Origin: Cupriavidus sp. WGlv3
GTDB lineage: Bacteria > Pseudomonadota > Gammaproteobacteria > Burkholderiales > Burkholderiaceae
Length of the DNA: 64,000 bases
Assembly (NCBI RefSeq): GCF_023952475.1
Contig: NZ_JALHRX010000012.1
Span: 124,001 to 188,000 of the forward strand
Reading direction: 5' to 3'
Below are positions 36,681 through 45,765 of the stretch, in pieces. The notes below the pieces were generated by a model. It was not told where the DNA came from. It saw nothing but the letters and a program-made list of their open reading frames with translations, and ran no database searches. A program made the position numbers and the translations under genes. The stretch's first letter is position 1. Each line of letters starts with the position of its first letter.

Positions 36681-38192
36681 ATGCCTGCGCCCGCCCCAGC
36701 CATGACCGATCGCGACCCCAACGATCCCAAGCCTGCCTCGTCATCGTCCGCCGCGCCCGGCGCCAGTCCGGACTCCCAGGCGCAGCCCGATACCGCTGCG
36801 CCGCCGCCCGATCCTCACCTGCTGAACCAGATCAGCCGCCGCGCGCGCGTGGCGGCGTGGCGCAAGTCGCGCCAGGCCGGGCGCATCTCGCGCACCACGC
36901 TGCGCTATGCCGTGTTCATGTTCGGCGCCGGCTGCGTCGGGCTGTTCTCGCTGGTGTTCGCGTGGATCGCCGAAGTGGCGCTGCACTGGAACCGCCAGCT
37001 GACCCAGGCCACGCCGTGGCTGGCGTTCGTGATGCTGCCGTTCGGCCTGGCCGCGCTGCGCTGGCTGACCATCCGGCTGGCGCCGCAGGCGCGCGGCAGC
37101 GGCATTCCGCAGGTGATCGCGGCGGTCACCTTGCCGCCGTCGGGCCCGGCACAGACGCTGCTGGTGTCGTTGCGGCAGTCGATGTGGAAGGTGGTGCTGA
37201 CCGCGGCCGCGCTGCTGGCCGGCGCCTCGGTCGGGCGCGAGGGCCCGTCGGTGCAGGTCGGCGCGGCGGCGATGCTGGCCTGGGGCCGCTGGTGCCAGGA
37301 GAAGCTGCGCTTTCGCATCGGCTTCCATCCCAATGCGCTGATTGCCGCCGGCGCGGCCGGCGGCCTGGCGGCGGCGTTCAACACGCCGCTGGCCGGGGTG
37401 GTGTTCGCGATCGAGGAACTGGGCCGCGGCACCGCGGTGCGCTGGGATCGCCTGGTGCTGTCGGGCGTGCTGACCGCCGGTTTCCTGTCGCTGGCGGTGC
37501 TCGGCAACAACCCGTATTTCGTGGTCAAGGTGCCGATGCTCGGCCTGCATGAGGCCTGGGGACCGGTGCTGCTGTGCGCGCTGGTCACCGGCGTGCTGGG
37601 CGGCGTGTTCGCCAAGGCGCTCAAGGGCGGCGTGCCGGCGCTGCTGCCGGCGGCGTGGCGCGACTGGCCGGGGCGGCATCCGGTATGGACCGCGTTCGGC
37701 TGCGGGCTGGTGGTGGCGATGCTCGGCTGGGCCACCGCGGGCGCGACCTTCGGCACCGGCTATGAGCAGGCGGCGGCGCTGATCAACGGCGAATCGCAGG
37801 CCACGCTGTGGTTCGGCCTGGCCAAGCTGGCGGCGACGGTGGTGTCGTACTTCGCCGGCATCCCGGGCGGGATCTTCACGCCCGCGCTGGCGATCGGCGC
37901 GGGCATCGGCGAGAACGTCGCGCATTTCGTCAGCGGCATGGCAGAGCCGCGCGTGCTGGCGCTGGTGTCGATGGCGGCGTTCCTGGCCGCGGCCACGCAG
38001 GCGCCGATCACCGCCAGCGTGATCGTGATGGAAATGACGCGCACGCAGGACCTGACGGTGTTCCTGCTGGCGGCGTCGTTGCTGGCATCGTTCATCTCGC
38101 GGCAGTTCTCGCCGCACCCGTTCTACCACCAGGTCGGCCACACCTTCCGGCGCGAGGCTCTGGCGCTGACGCGCAAGGTGCCCGCGGGGTGA
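36681..38192 (+). CDS. ClC-family chloride transporter
   Basis: A 503-residue membrane protein with the three ClC selectivity motifs: RGSGIPQ, VGREGPSVQ with the gating Glu, and GIPGGIFTPALAIGAG. About 18 helices fold in two halves. The first 75 residues are polar, Pro/Ala-rich and cytoplasmic. Start could be the ATG at 36681 or the one at 36702; neither has a good ribosome site, and a GC-rich palindrome touches the first. Bacterial ClC proteins with this gating Glu are mostly 2Cl-/H+ exchangers used in acid resistance. No partner genes are next to it. Confidence 0.93.
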   Translation: MPAPAPAMTDRDPNDPKPASSSSAAPGASPDSQAQPDTAAPPPDPHLLNQISRRARVAAWRKSRQAGRISRTTLRYAVFMFGAGCVGLFSLVFAWIAEVALHWNRQLTQATPWLAFVMLPFGLAALRWLTIRLAPQARGSGIPQVIAAVTLPPSGPAQTLLVSLRQSMWKVVLTAAALLAGASVGREGPSVQVGAAAMLAWGRWCQEKLRFRIGFHPNALIAAGAAGGLAAAFNTPLAGVVFAIEELGRGTAVRWDRLVLSGVLTAGFLSLAVLGNNPYFVVKVPMLGLHEAWGPVLLCALVTGVLGGVFAKALKGGVPALLPAAWRDWPGRHPVWTAFGCGLVVAMLGWATAGATFGTGYEQAAALINGESQATLWFGLAKLAATVVSYFAGIPGGIFTPALAIGAGIGENVAHFVSGMAEPRVLALVSMAAFLAAATQAPITASVIVMEMTRTQDLTVFLLAASLLASFISRQFSPHPFYHQVGHTFRREALALTRKVPAG

Positions 38193-38361
38193 TGCCGGCG
38201 CGGCCCGCAAGTGGCGGCGGCGCCGGCGCCGTCGGGTAAGCTAGCGCTCGCCCCTTTGCCATCGTGGCCAGATGTGAGTGGTTCGCCACGATCTCGCGCC
38301 GCACAGGAACAACCCGGCGGGGGTTGGGCTCCAACCCGGAGCCGTACACCAGGAGTCCGTC

Positions 38362-39096
38362 TTGAAATTCCCCGTTGCCGGGCTGGCGCTTGCCGGCCTG
38401 CTGGGCGCCGCCGGCGCCAATGCTGCTACCCCCGCTGCCCCTGCCGCCACCCCCGCCTCCGCACCGGCCGCCAAGACCGCGGCCCAGGCCGAAAACAGCG
38501 CGCTGGCGCCGCTGCTGGCGATGCTGGAAATCGGCAACCCGCTGCCGGCGCTGCCCGACTGCGCCGACAAGCGTACGCCTGACGGCCGCGACGTCACCGG
38601 CTATTGCGTCGAACTGAAGGGTGATGGCCTGATGCGCCAGGTCGGCGTGCCGCGCGCGCAGCGCCCGGCGTTCATGGATGGCCCCTTTGTGGTGGCCTTC
38701 GTCGACCGCAATGCGCTGGTCGGCCTGGTGGTGCCGACCGCCGGCGCCAACTCGCAGCAGGCCGCGGCCGACAGCATCAGCGCGCTGTACGGCAAGCCGT
38801 TCCGCCAGGAGCAGGAGGACATGCGCGACAAGGCCGGCAAGACCGTCAAGACGCTGCATGCCGGCTGGATGCACAAGCCGCTGACGGTGGAGCTGTACGC
38901 GATGCCGGAAGACCCCAGCACCGGCACCATCGAGATGCTGCTGCCGCAGGCGCGCGCGCTGATGGCGGACAAGGACGCAGAGGTCGACAAGCAGCTCAAC
39001 CCGCCTCCGGCACCGGCGGCGAAGGGCGGCAAGACCGCCGCGGCCAAGCCCGCGCCGAAGGCCCCGGCCAAGCCGGAAAAGCCCGGCAGCTGGTAA
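38362..39096 (+). CDS. Exported protein of unknown function
   Basis: A 244-residue protein. The TTG at 38362 is chosen because AGGAG lies 6 bases upstream and a typical signal peptide (KFPVAGLALAGLLGAAGANAA) begins right there. The mature part starts with an Ala/Pro-rich linker. A globular domain of about 150 residues has two Cys (DCADK and GYCVEL, probably a disulfide) and ends in an Ala/Lys/Pro-rich tail. Nothing in it matches a family I know. It stands alone between the ClC and DapB-like genes. Confidence 0.7.
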   Translation: MKFPVAGLALAGLLGAAGANAATPAAPAATPASAPAAKTAAQAENSALAPLLAMLEIGNPLPALPDCADKRTPDGRDVTGYCVELKGDGLMRQVGVPRAQRPAFMDGPFVVAFVDRNALVGLVVPTAGANSQQAAADSISALYGKPFRQEQEDMRDKAGKTVKTLHAGWMHKPLTVELYAMPEDPSTGTIEMLLPQARALMADKDAEVDKQLNPPPAPAAKGGKTAAAKPAPKAPAKPEKPGSW

Positions 39097-39141
39097 CGGC
39101 ACAGGCAGGCGGCGCAGCGCACGCGTGCGCCGCCGGCTGCC

Positions 39142-39951
39142 TCACAGTCCTTCCATCACCTTGTCCAGCCCCCGCACCACGCCGCGCACGGTGTGGACCT
39201 TGCGGATCGCCAGCAGCGCGCCGGCAACATAGGGCTTGGAGCCGTCGCCGGCCTCGTGCTTCAGGTGCAGACGCTGGCCGTCGGCGCCGAAGATCACTTC
39301 CACGCCCAGCTGATACCCCGGCAGCCGCACCGCGTGCACCTGCGTGCCGGACATGGTGGCGCCGCGGGTTTCCCTGGGGCCGTTGACCTGGTCGACCGGC
39401 ACCGCCTGCGCGGCGGCCTTGACCTGGCCGAGCCGGTACGCCAGCTCGCGCACCGTGCCGGAGGGCACGTCGATCTTGCCGGCCTTGGCGTAGTCGATGA
39501 TTTCCCAGTGTTCCAGGTGGCGCGCCGCCATCTCGGCAAACTTCTGCAGCAGCACCACCGTGATGGCGAAGTTGCCGCAGGCGAGCACGCCGCGCTCGGC
39601 CTGGCGCGCGGCGGCGTCGATCTCGGCATAGTCGTCGTCGCTCAGCCCGGAGGTGCCGACCACCACGTGCGCGCCGTGCGCCAGCGCCTGCAGGATGTTG
39701 TGCTTGGCGATGCCGGGCCTGGTGTATTCGACGTAGACGTCGTACGGCGTCTGGCCGAGCGCTTCGATGCTGGCGGCGGCCACGCCCGGGGTATCGGCAT
39801 GGCCGGTCAGCTGCGCCAGGGTCTGGCCGGCGGCGCCGCGCGACAGGCCCGCAACCAGGGCCATGTCGGCCGCATGGGCCACGCCGCGCGCCAGTTCGCC
39901 GCCGGCCCAGCCGGTCACGCCGCCCACGGCGACACGGATCGGGTTGTTCAT
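39142..39951 (-). CDS. DapB-like dihydrodipicolinate reductase homologue without the catalytic His
   Basis: A 269-residue protein with DapB architecture: an N-terminal Rossmann fold (VAVGGVTGWAGGEL), the GTSG loop at 99-102, and the C-terminal signature GKIDVPSGT at 158-166. Compared with E. coli DapB the motif HHRHK-x-DAPSGT is changed. The substrate Lys is kept (Lys 159), but the position of the catalytic His holds Ala 155, and the GxxGRMG nucleotide loop is GVTGWAG. It therefore is unlikely to be the housekeeping DapB. It lies 45 bases downstream of an Lrp-type regulator and beside lysine 6-dehydrogenase and ALDH7. A role on a cyclic lysine intermediate such as piperideine carboxylate is an attractive guess. 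Confidence 0.82.
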   Translation of the reverse strand: MNNPIRVAVGGVTGWAGGELARGVAHAADMALVAGLSRGAAGQTLAQLTGHADTPGVAAASIEALGQTPYDVYVEYTRPGIAKHNILQALAHGAHVVVGTSGLSDDDYAEIDAAARQAERGVLACGNFAITVVLLQKFAEMAARHLEHWEIIDYAKAGKIDVPSGTVRELAYRLGQVKAAAQAVPVDQVNGPRETRGATMSGTQVHAVRLPGYQLGVEVIFGADGQRLHLKHEAGDGSKPYVAGALLAIRKVHTVRGVVRGLDKVMEGL

Positions 39952-39996
39952 GTTCTATAGCTCCGCAATGGCTGATGGGTCTGGCAGCATACCGCG

Positions 39997-40446
39997 TCAG
40001 CCGGCGGCGCGCCGGCGGTCGAGCTTGCGCGCCAGCACGATCGAGGTGGTGGTGTGGTTGACGCCGTCGAGCATGCCGATCTCGTCGAGCAGCCGGTCGA
40101 GCCGGTCGTGCGTGTCGCAGCGGATCGCCACCAGGTAGTCGACCGGGCCGCTGACGGAATTGACCTCTTCGATCTCGGGCAGCCGCTGCAGCGCGCGCAG
40201 GATCGCGGGCGCGGCCTTGGGCTGCACCGACAGGCCGCAATAGGCCAGGATGGCGTTGTCTTCCATGCGCTGGCCCAGCCGCACGCCGTAGCCGGCGATC
40301 ACGCCGCTGCGCTCCAGCCGCGCGATGCGCGCCACCACCGTGGTGCGCGCGATGCCCAGGTGCCGGGCCAGGTTGGCGGCGCTTTCGCGCGCGTTGGCCT
40401 GCAGCAGCGACAGCAGGTGGCGGTCGGTGGTGTCGAGTTCGGTCAT
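39997..40446 (-). CDS. Lrp/AsnC-family transcriptional regulator
   Basis: A 149-residue regulator. The winged helix is LDTTDRHLLSLLQANARESAANLARHL followed by ARTTVVARIARLE. The RAM ligand-binding domain follows (EIEEVNSVSGPVDYLVAIRC). It is divergent from the lysine dehydrogenase-ALDH pair, with 130 bases between, and upstream of the DapB-like gene in the same direction. Feast/famine regulators in this position usually sense the amino acid degraded by the neighbours, here probably lysine. Confidence 0.92.
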   Translation of the reverse strand: MTELDTTDRHLLSLLQANARESAANLARHLGIARTTVVARIARLERSGVIAGYGVRLGQRMEDNAILAYCGLSVQPKAAPAILRALQRLPEIEEVNSVSGPVDYLVAIRCDTHDRLDRLLDEIGMLDGVNHTTTSIVLARKLDRRRAAG

Positions 40447-40576
40447 TGCGTCGGGATGCCTCGTCGTTTCGTTTGATTATGGCGGTTTTTCGTCGTTCTT
40501 GTGCCTTCATTGTGCCGGCAGGGCTATCCATACTCCAGTCAACGGCAATCCTCTTTTTCTTGTGGACGGAGACACC

Positions 40577-41758
40577 ATGCAAGCCTCGAGTCTCGGCCGG
40601 CAGGCCCCGCGCGACCTGCCCAAGGCGGCCCGCCCGCTGCACGTGACGGTGCTGGGCGCCGGCAAGATCGGCCGCACCATCGCGGCCATGCTGCACGACA
40701 GCGGCGACTACCGCGTCAGCGTGGTCGACCATGACGCGCGCCGCCTCGATGGCCTGCCGCGCGGCGCGCTGGCGCGCGCCGGCGATCCCACCGAGCCGGG
40801 CACCTGCGCCGCGCTGCTGGCCGGCGCCGACGCCGTGCTCAACGCGCTGCCGTTCCATGCCGCGATCAGCGTGGCCTCGGTGGCGGCGCGGCTGGGCGTG
40901 CATTATTTCGACCTGACCGAGGACGTCGCCGCCACCCAGGCCATCCGCCAGCTGGCACAGGGCGCGCGCTCGGTGCTGATGCCGCAATGCGGACTGGCGC
41001 CGGGCTTTATCGGCGTGGTGGGCCACGACCTCGCGCAACGCTTCCTGCGCGGCGGCGGCGAGCTGCTGGACCTGCAGATGCGGGTGGGGGCGCTGCCGCG
41101 CTATCCGAGCAATGCGCTCAAGTACAACCTGACCTGGAGCACCGAGGGACTGATCAACGAATACTGCAACCCGTGCGAGGCCATCGTCGACGGCCGGCGC
41201 GTGGAACTGACGGCGCTGGAAGGGCTGGAGAGCTTTGCGCTGGACGGCATCGAATATGAAGCCTTTAATACATCGGGCGGCCTCGGCACGCTGCCCGAGA
41301 CACTGGCCGGGCGCGCGCGCCATGTCGACTACAAGTCGATCCGCTATCCCGGCCACTGTGCGCTGATGAAGCTGCTGCTCAACGACCTGCGCCTGCGCGA
41401 ACGCCGCGACTGGCTGCGCGATATCTTCGACCGCGCCATTCCGCTGACCGAGCAGGACGTGGTGATCGTGTTCGCCACCGCCACCGGCTACCCGGCCGGC
41501 GGCGAACGCGGGCGCGGGCCGCTGACTCAGGCTTCGTTTTCGGCGCGCATCGGCGGGGTCGATGGCGCGGGCGGGCACGTCAACGCGATTCAGCTGACCA
41601 CCGCCGCGGGCATCTGCACCGCGCTCGACATGGTGGCCAGCGGCGCGCTGCCGCAGACGGGCTTCGTGCGGCAGGAGTCGATGCCGCTCGATGCCTTCCT
41701 GGCCAACCGCTTCGGCCGCCACTACACGCAGCATCCGCTCCAGGAGAGCCTCGTATGA
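40577..41758 (+). CDS. Lysine 6-dehydrogenase (saccharopine dehydrogenase family)
   Basis: A 393-residue NAD(P)-dependent enzyme. The ATG at 40577 follows CGGAGA. The Rossmann motif is VTVLGAGKIGRTIA at about 23-36. The later segments GLAPGFIG, STEGLINEY, FNTSGGLGTLPE and YKSIRYPGH match lysine 6-dehydrogenase rather than ordinary saccharopine reductase. The reaction would remove the epsilon amino group of L-lysine to give 2-aminoadipate 6-semialdehyde (cyclising to piperideine-6-carboxylate). The stop overlaps the aldehyde dehydrogenase start by four bases, which fits delivery of the aldehyde to that enzyme. Confidence 0.82.
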   Translation: MQASSLGRQAPRDLPKAARPLHVTVLGAGKIGRTIAAMLHDSGDYRVSVVDHDARRLDGLPRGALARAGDPTEPGTCAALLAGADAVLNALPFHAAISVASVAARLGVHYFDLTEDVAATQAIRQLAQGARSVLMPQCGLAPGFIGVVGHDLAQRFLRGGGELLDLQMRVGALPRYPSNALKYNLTWSTEGLINEYCNPCEAIVDGRRVELTALEGLESFALDGIEYEAFNTSGGLGTLPETLAGRARHVDYKSIRYPGHCALMKLLLNDLRLRERRDWLRDIFDRAIPLTEQDVVIVFATATGYPAGGERGRGPLTQASFSARIGGVDGAGGHVNAIQLTTAAGICTALDMVASGALPQTGFVRQESMPLDAFLANRFGRHYTQHPLQESLV

Positions 41759-43272
41759 AAGCGCAAGAGTTTGCCGCCTGCTGGGATTCGCTGGGCCTGC
41801 CGCGGCCATGGCGTGAGGGCACGCCGGCCGGCGCCGTGACGGTGCGCTCGCCGGCCGACGGCGAGGCCATCGGCCACGTGCCGGCCTGCACGCCGGCGCA
41901 GGCCGACGCGCTGATCGCGCGCGCACACGCGGCGCAGAGCACCTGGGCGCTGTTGCCGGCGCCGGCGCGCGGCGAGATCGTGCGGCGCTTCGGCGAGGTG
42001 CTGCGCGAACACAAGGCGGCGCTGGGCCGGCTGGTGTCGCTAGAATCCGGCAAGATCTTGCAGGAAGGGCTGGGCGAGGTGCAGGAGATGATCGACATCT
42101 GCGACTTCGCGGTCGGCCTGTCGCGCCAGCTGCACGGGCTGACCATCGCCTCCGAGCGCCCGCAGCACGCCATGCGCGAGACCTGGCATCCGTACGGGCT
42201 GTGCGGCGTGATTTCGGCGTTCAACTTCCCGGTGGCGGTGTGGGCGTGGAACGCGGCGCTGGCGCTGGTGTGCGGCAACGGCGTGATCTGGAAGCCGTCG
42301 GAGAAGGTGTCGCTGTGCGCGCTGGCCGCGCACGGCCTGCTGGAGCGCGTGCTGGCCGCGGCGGCGCCGCAGCACAGTGGCATCTCGGCGGTGCTGCCGG
42401 GCGGACGCAACCTGGGCACCCACCTGGTCGAGCACCCCGCGGTGCGGCTGGTCAGCGCCACCGGCTCGACCCGCATGGGCCGCGAGGTCGGCATCGCCTG
42501 CGCCGGGCACTTCAAGCGCTGCATCCTGGAGCTGGGCGGCAACAACGCCGCCATCGTCGCGCCCTCGGCCGATATCGAGCTGGCGGTGCGCGCCATCACC
42601 TTTGCCGCGGCCGGTACCGCGGGGCAGCGCTGCACCACGCTGCGCCGCTGCTTTATCCATGCCGACCTGATGGACACCATGGCGAGCCGGCTGATCACGG
42701 TGTTCGACCGGCTGCCGGTCGGCGATCCGCTGGCAGACGGCACGCTGGTCGGCCCGCTGATCGACAGCGCCGCCGGCGACGCCATGGCCAACGCGCTGGC
42801 TGCGTGCCGGGCGCAGGGCAATATCGTCACCGGCGGCGAGCGCCTGCTGGCCGACCGCTATCCGCATGCGTACTACGTGCGGCCCGCGCTGGTAATGACC
42901 GACGCGCAGCACGACACCATGCTGACCGAGACCTTCGCGCCGATCCTGTACCTGATGCCGTACACCTCGCTGGACGAGGCCATCGCGCTGAACAATGCCG
43001 CCGCGCACGGGCTATCGTCGTGCATCTTCACCGAATCGATGCGCGAGGCCGAGCGTTTCCTGTCGTCGGCGGGCAGCGATTGCGGCATCGCCAATGTCAA
43101 TATCGGCACCAGCGGCGCGGAAATCGGCGGCGCCTTCGGCGGCGAGAAGGCGACCGGCGGTGGGCGCGAGTCAGGCTCGGATGCGTGGAAGGGTTATATG
43201 CGCCGCGCCACCAACACCATCAACTACGGCGATTCGCTGCCGCTGGCACAGGGCATCCGCTTCGAAATCTGA
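41755..43272 (+). CDS. ALDH7-type 2-aminoadipate semialdehyde dehydrogenase
   Basis: A 505-residue NAD-dependent aldehyde dehydrogenase. The catalytic Cys lies in GTAGQRCTT, the general-base Glu in ELGGNN, and the cofactor loop in SATGSTRMGREV. FNFPVAVWAWNAA and the C-terminal KATGGGRESGSDAWKGYMRR are features of the antiquitin (ALDH7) branch, whose substrate is aminoadipate semialdehyde. It is translationally coupled to the lysine dehydrogenase gene, so the pair would convert lysine to 2-aminoadipate. Confidence 0.88.
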   Translation: MKAQEFAACWDSLGLPRPWREGTPAGAVTVRSPADGEAIGHVPACTPAQADALIARAHAAQSTWALLPAPARGEIVRRFGEVLREHKAALGRLVSLESGKILQEGLGEVQEMIDICDFAVGLSRQLHGLTIASERPQHAMRETWHPYGLCGVISAFNFPVAVWAWNAALALVCGNGVIWKPSEKVSLCALAAHGLLERVLAAAAPQHSGISAVLPGGRNLGTHLVEHPAVRLVSATGSTRMGREVGIACAGHFKRCILELGGNNAAIVAPSADIELAVRAITFAAAGTAGQRCTTLRRCFIHADLMDTMASRLITVFDRLPVGDPLADGTLVGPLIDSAAGDAMANALAACRAQGNIVTGGERLLADRYPHAYYVRPALVMTDAQHDTMLTETFAPILYLMPYTSLDEAIALNNAAAHGLSSCIFTESMREAERFLSSAGSDCGIANVNIGTSGAEIGGAFGGEKATGGGRESGSDAWKGYMRRATNTINYGDSLPLAQGIRFEI

Positions 43273-43406
43273 CGGCATCCGAGGGGCCGCGGCATGGCGC
43301 GTAGGGAACGGTAACAAGCGTTACACGGCTTTGACGCCGTATTACGCGTTCCGCCCGTATAACGTCAGCAAGGCAGGCACATGCCCGTTGCGACCCCAAG
43401 GATGAA

Positions 43407-43610
43407 ATGATGAGAATGCTGACGATTGGACTGGCTGCCGGTGCGGCATCGGTGACCCTGCTGGGCGGCTGCGCCGTTTATCCCACGCCTGCCGGCCCGG
43501 CGGTCGGTCCGGCGCCGGTGTACGTGGCGCCCGCGCCGGTGGTGGTGGCGCCGCGGCCTTACTACTACGGCGGCTACGGCTACTATGGCCGCGGCTATCG
43601 CCGCTGGTAA
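43407..43610 (+). CDS. Small Tyr/Pro-rich lipoprotein
   Basis: A 67-residue lipoprotein. Two adjacent ATG codons (43407, 43410) follow AAGGATG. The signal peptide ends in the lipobox LLGGC. The mature part is Pro/Ala/Val-rich, then YYYGGYGYYGRGYRRW. Small proteins of this kind are common surface-exposed lipoproteins of unknown role in Burkholderiales. The 134 bases in front contain TTGACG (43331) and TATAAC (43358), but with a spacer of 21, too long for a good promoter. Confidence 0.75.
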   Translation: MMRMLTIGLAAGAASVTLLGGCAVYPTPAGPAVGPAPVYVAPAPVVVAPRPYYYGGYGYYGRGYRRW

Positions 43611-43651
43611 TCGTTGCCAGTGAGCGTTCCCGGTAAGCGCGGCGGCGCGGC

Positions 43652-44275
43652 TCAGTTCCCGGCCGCCTCGCCGGCGCGGGCGTTAAGCCCCCCCCAGCTG
43701 GGCGCGAGGGTCTGCCCGATCTGCGGCAGGTCCACCAGGTCCAGCACGCGCCCGACCGTATGGTCGACCAGTTCGGCAATGCTCTGCGGCTTCTGGTAGA
43801 AGCCCGGCACCGGCGGGAACACGATCCCGCCCATTTCCGTCACCGCTGTCATGTTGCGCAGGTGCGCAAGATTCAGCGGCGTTTCCCGCACCATCAGCAC
43901 CAGCTTGCGACGCTCTTTCAGCGTGACGTCGGCGGCGCGCGTGATCAGGTTGTCCGAGAAACCATGCGCGATCGCCGCCAGCGTGCGCATCGAGCACGGC
44001 GCCACCACCATGGCGTGCGCGCGGAACGAGCCGCTGGCGATGGTCGCGCCGATGTCGCGCACGTTGTGCACCACGCTGGCCAGCGCTTCGACCTCGGCGC
44101 GGCCGATGTCCAGCTCGTGCTGCAGGTTCATCACGCCGGCCGGCGAAATCAGCAAGTGAGTTTCCACCGCGGGCGCCGCGCGCAGCACCTGCAGCAGGCG
44201 CACGCCATAGATGGCCCCGGTGGCGCCGGTGATGGCGACGATCAGCCTGTGCGGTGTGCCGCCAGCCCCGGACAT
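43652..44275 (-). CDS. ubiX: Flavin prenyltransferase UbiX (housekeeping copy)
   Basis: A 207-residue enzyme making prenyl-FMN for the ubiquinone-pathway decarboxylase UbiD. Motifs are [32 protein letters not shown] and [17 protein letters not shown], nearly the same as in the copy at 6597-7193. The start at 44275 is 8 bases after the grxD stop. A longer frame to 44509 only runs antisense-like through grxD. The order hemA, prfA, prmC, grxD, ubiX is the conserved housekeeping arrangement in this lineage. Confidence 0.93.
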   Translation of the reverse strand: MSGAGGTPHRLIVAITGATGAIYGVRLLQVLRAAPAVETHLLISPAGVMNLQHELDIGRAEVEALASVVHNVRDIGATIASGSFRAHAMVVAPCSMRTLAAIAHGFSDNLITRAADVTLKERRKLVLMVRETPLNLAHLRNMTAVTEMGGIVFPPVPGFYQKPQSIAELVDHTVGRVLDLVDLPQIGQTLAPSWGGLNARAGEAAGN

Positions 44276-44283
44276 GGCGCAGC

Positions 44284-44595
44284 TCAGCCCTTCAGCAGGG
44301 TTTGCAGTTCGCCGTTCTGGTACATCTCCATCATGATGTCCGAGCCGCCGATGAACTCGCCGTTCACATAGAGCTGGGGAATGGTCGGCCAGTTGGCGTA
44401 TTCCTTGATGCCCTGGCGGATGCCTTCGTCGTCCAGCACGTTGACCGTGGTCGGCGCATCGACGCCGCAGGCCTTCAGGATCTGGATGGCGCGGCCCGAG
44501 AAACCGCACATCGGAAATTGCGCGGTGCCCTTCATGAACAGGACTACCGGGTTGCCCTTGACGATCTGGTCGATCTGTTGCTGCACGTCGCTCAT
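44284..44595 (-). CDS. grxD: Monothiol glutaredoxin GrxD (Grx4, CGFS type)
   Basis: A 103-residue thioredoxin-fold protein with the CGFS active site ([10 protein letters not shown]) and the GSH site [22 protein letters not shown] glutaredoxins carry and deliver [2Fe-2S] clusters with glutathione. Length is typical. It sits between prmC and ubiX, all on the minus strand. Confidence 0.96.
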   Translation of the reverse strand: MSDVQQQIDQIVKGNPVVLFMKGTAQFPMCGFSGRAIQILKACGVDAPTTVNVLDDEGIRQGIKEYANWPTIPQLYVNGEFIGGSDIMMEMYQNGELQTLLKG

Positions 44596-44716
44596 GGTTT
44601 GCTTTTCAGTGGGGCGAGGCCGTGTCGCGGGCGCCGCCTGGGGAGAATGGAATACCGTGCGGCCGGGCCGTACGGCGGGAATCTGACGCCGATTTTACCG
44701 GAATCGCCGCGGCGCT

Positions 44717-45610
44717 TCAGGGTGCCGCGGCCGCCCCGGCGGGCTGCGCGCCCGGCCAGCGTCCGCCGGTGCAGCGCTCCAGCCCGGCCAGGTCGCGCGC
44801 GGTGAAGACTTCGTCGAAGCCGCCGGCTTGCAGCAGCTGGCGCGTGGCCGCGGCCTGGTCGTAGCCGTGTTCCATCAGCAGCCAGCCGCCCGGCAGCAGC
44901 CGCGCGCCGGCGCCGCCGACGATGGCGCGCAGGTCGGAGAGGCCGTCGTCGTGATCGGTCAGCGCGTCGATCGGCTCGAAGCGCAGGTCGCCTTCGGCCA
45001 GGTGCGGATCGCCCGCGGCGATATAGGGCGGGTTGCTGACGATCAGGTGGAAGCGCAGCTCCGGCGGCAGCGCCGCGTACCAGTCCGAGACCAGGAACTC
45101 GATCCGCTCGGCGCCCAGCGCGCGGGCATTGTCCTGCGCCACCATCAGCGCGCCGGGCGAGATGTCGGTGGCCCAGACGCGCGCGTCGCGCCGCTCGCGC
45201 GCCAGCGTCACGGCGAGGATGCCGGAGCCCGTGCCGAGGTCCAGCACGTGCGGCTGCGGCACCGCCGCCAGCCGCGCCAGCGCGGCTTCCGCGGCAACCT
45301 CGGTATCGGGGCGCGGGATCAGCACATCGGGCGTGACGCGGAACTTGCGGCCGAAGAACTCGCGTTCACCGATCAGGTAGGCCATCGGCTCGCCCGCCAG
45401 CCGCCGCGCCAGCAGCGTGGCAAAGGCGTCGCGCTGGGCGATGGTGAGCACCTCGGTGTCGCGCGTGATCAGCTGCGTTCGGCTCAGCCCGGTGACGTGG
45501 GTCAGCAGCATGCGCGCTTCCAGCGCAGGCAGCCCGGCCATGGCGGCCAGTGTCTGCGCCTCGCGCAGCGTGGGGGTGGCCGGCAGCGCGGTAGAGTCAG
45601 GGGTGGACAT
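44717..45610 (-). CDS. prmC: Release factor glutamine methyltransferase PrmC
   Basis: A 297-residue SAM-dependent enzyme that methylates the GGQ glutamine of RF1 and RF2. LDLGTGSGILAVTLA binds SAM, and SNPPYIAAGDPHL contains the NPPY glutamine-binding motif. The N-terminal helical domain (LEARMLLTHVTGLSR) recognises the release factor. It is downstream of prfA, its substrate's gene, with the small lipoprotein gene between. The tail is short and Ala-rich. Confidence 0.95.
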   Translation of the reverse strand: MSTPDSTALPATPTLREAQTLAAMAGLPALEARMLLTHVTGLSRTQLITRDTEVLTIAQRDAFATLLARRLAGEPMAYLIGEREFFGRKFRVTPDVLIPRPDTEVAAEAALARLAAVPQPHVLDLGTGSGILAVTLARERRDARVWATDISPGALMVAQDNARALGAERIEFLVSDWYAALPPELRFHLIVSNPPYIAAGDPHLAEGDLRFEPIDALTDHDDGLSDLRAIVGGAGARLLPGGWLLMEHGYDQAAATRQLLQAGGFDEVFTARDLAGLERCTGGRWPGAQPAGAAAAP

Positions 45611-45644
45611 CGAGTGGGTAAAAGACGGTTCTGGTGCCGGCTAT

Positions 45645-45680
45645 AAAAAACCCCACCGGTGCGGGACCTGGCGGGGCTTT
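45645..45680 (-). terminator. Intrinsic terminator of the Ala-rich lipoprotein gene
   Basis: On the minus strand a stem formed by CCCCGCC and GGTGGGG is followed by TTTTTT. It lies 85 bases after the lipoprotein stop and just upstream of prmC, so prmC probably also has its own start of transcription. Confidence 0.75.
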
Positions 45681-45765
45681 GGGGCGGTGCTCTGGTGAAA
45701 CTTCCGGCTTCGTGCCAGTGTACCGCTCATCGGCGGCGGCGGGCGCAATGCCCCCGCCGGGGCGA

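Noticed and set aside
38996..41926. Open frame of 976 codons on the minus strand
   Set aside because: It runs across the DapB-like, Lrp and lysine dehydrogenase genes in a wrong frame. The real genes have motifs, ribosome sites and family lengths.
45645..45680. Terminator assigned to prmC
   Set aside because: The hairpin with T-run works on the minus strand but lies upstream of prmC. It belongs to the lipoprotein gene before it.
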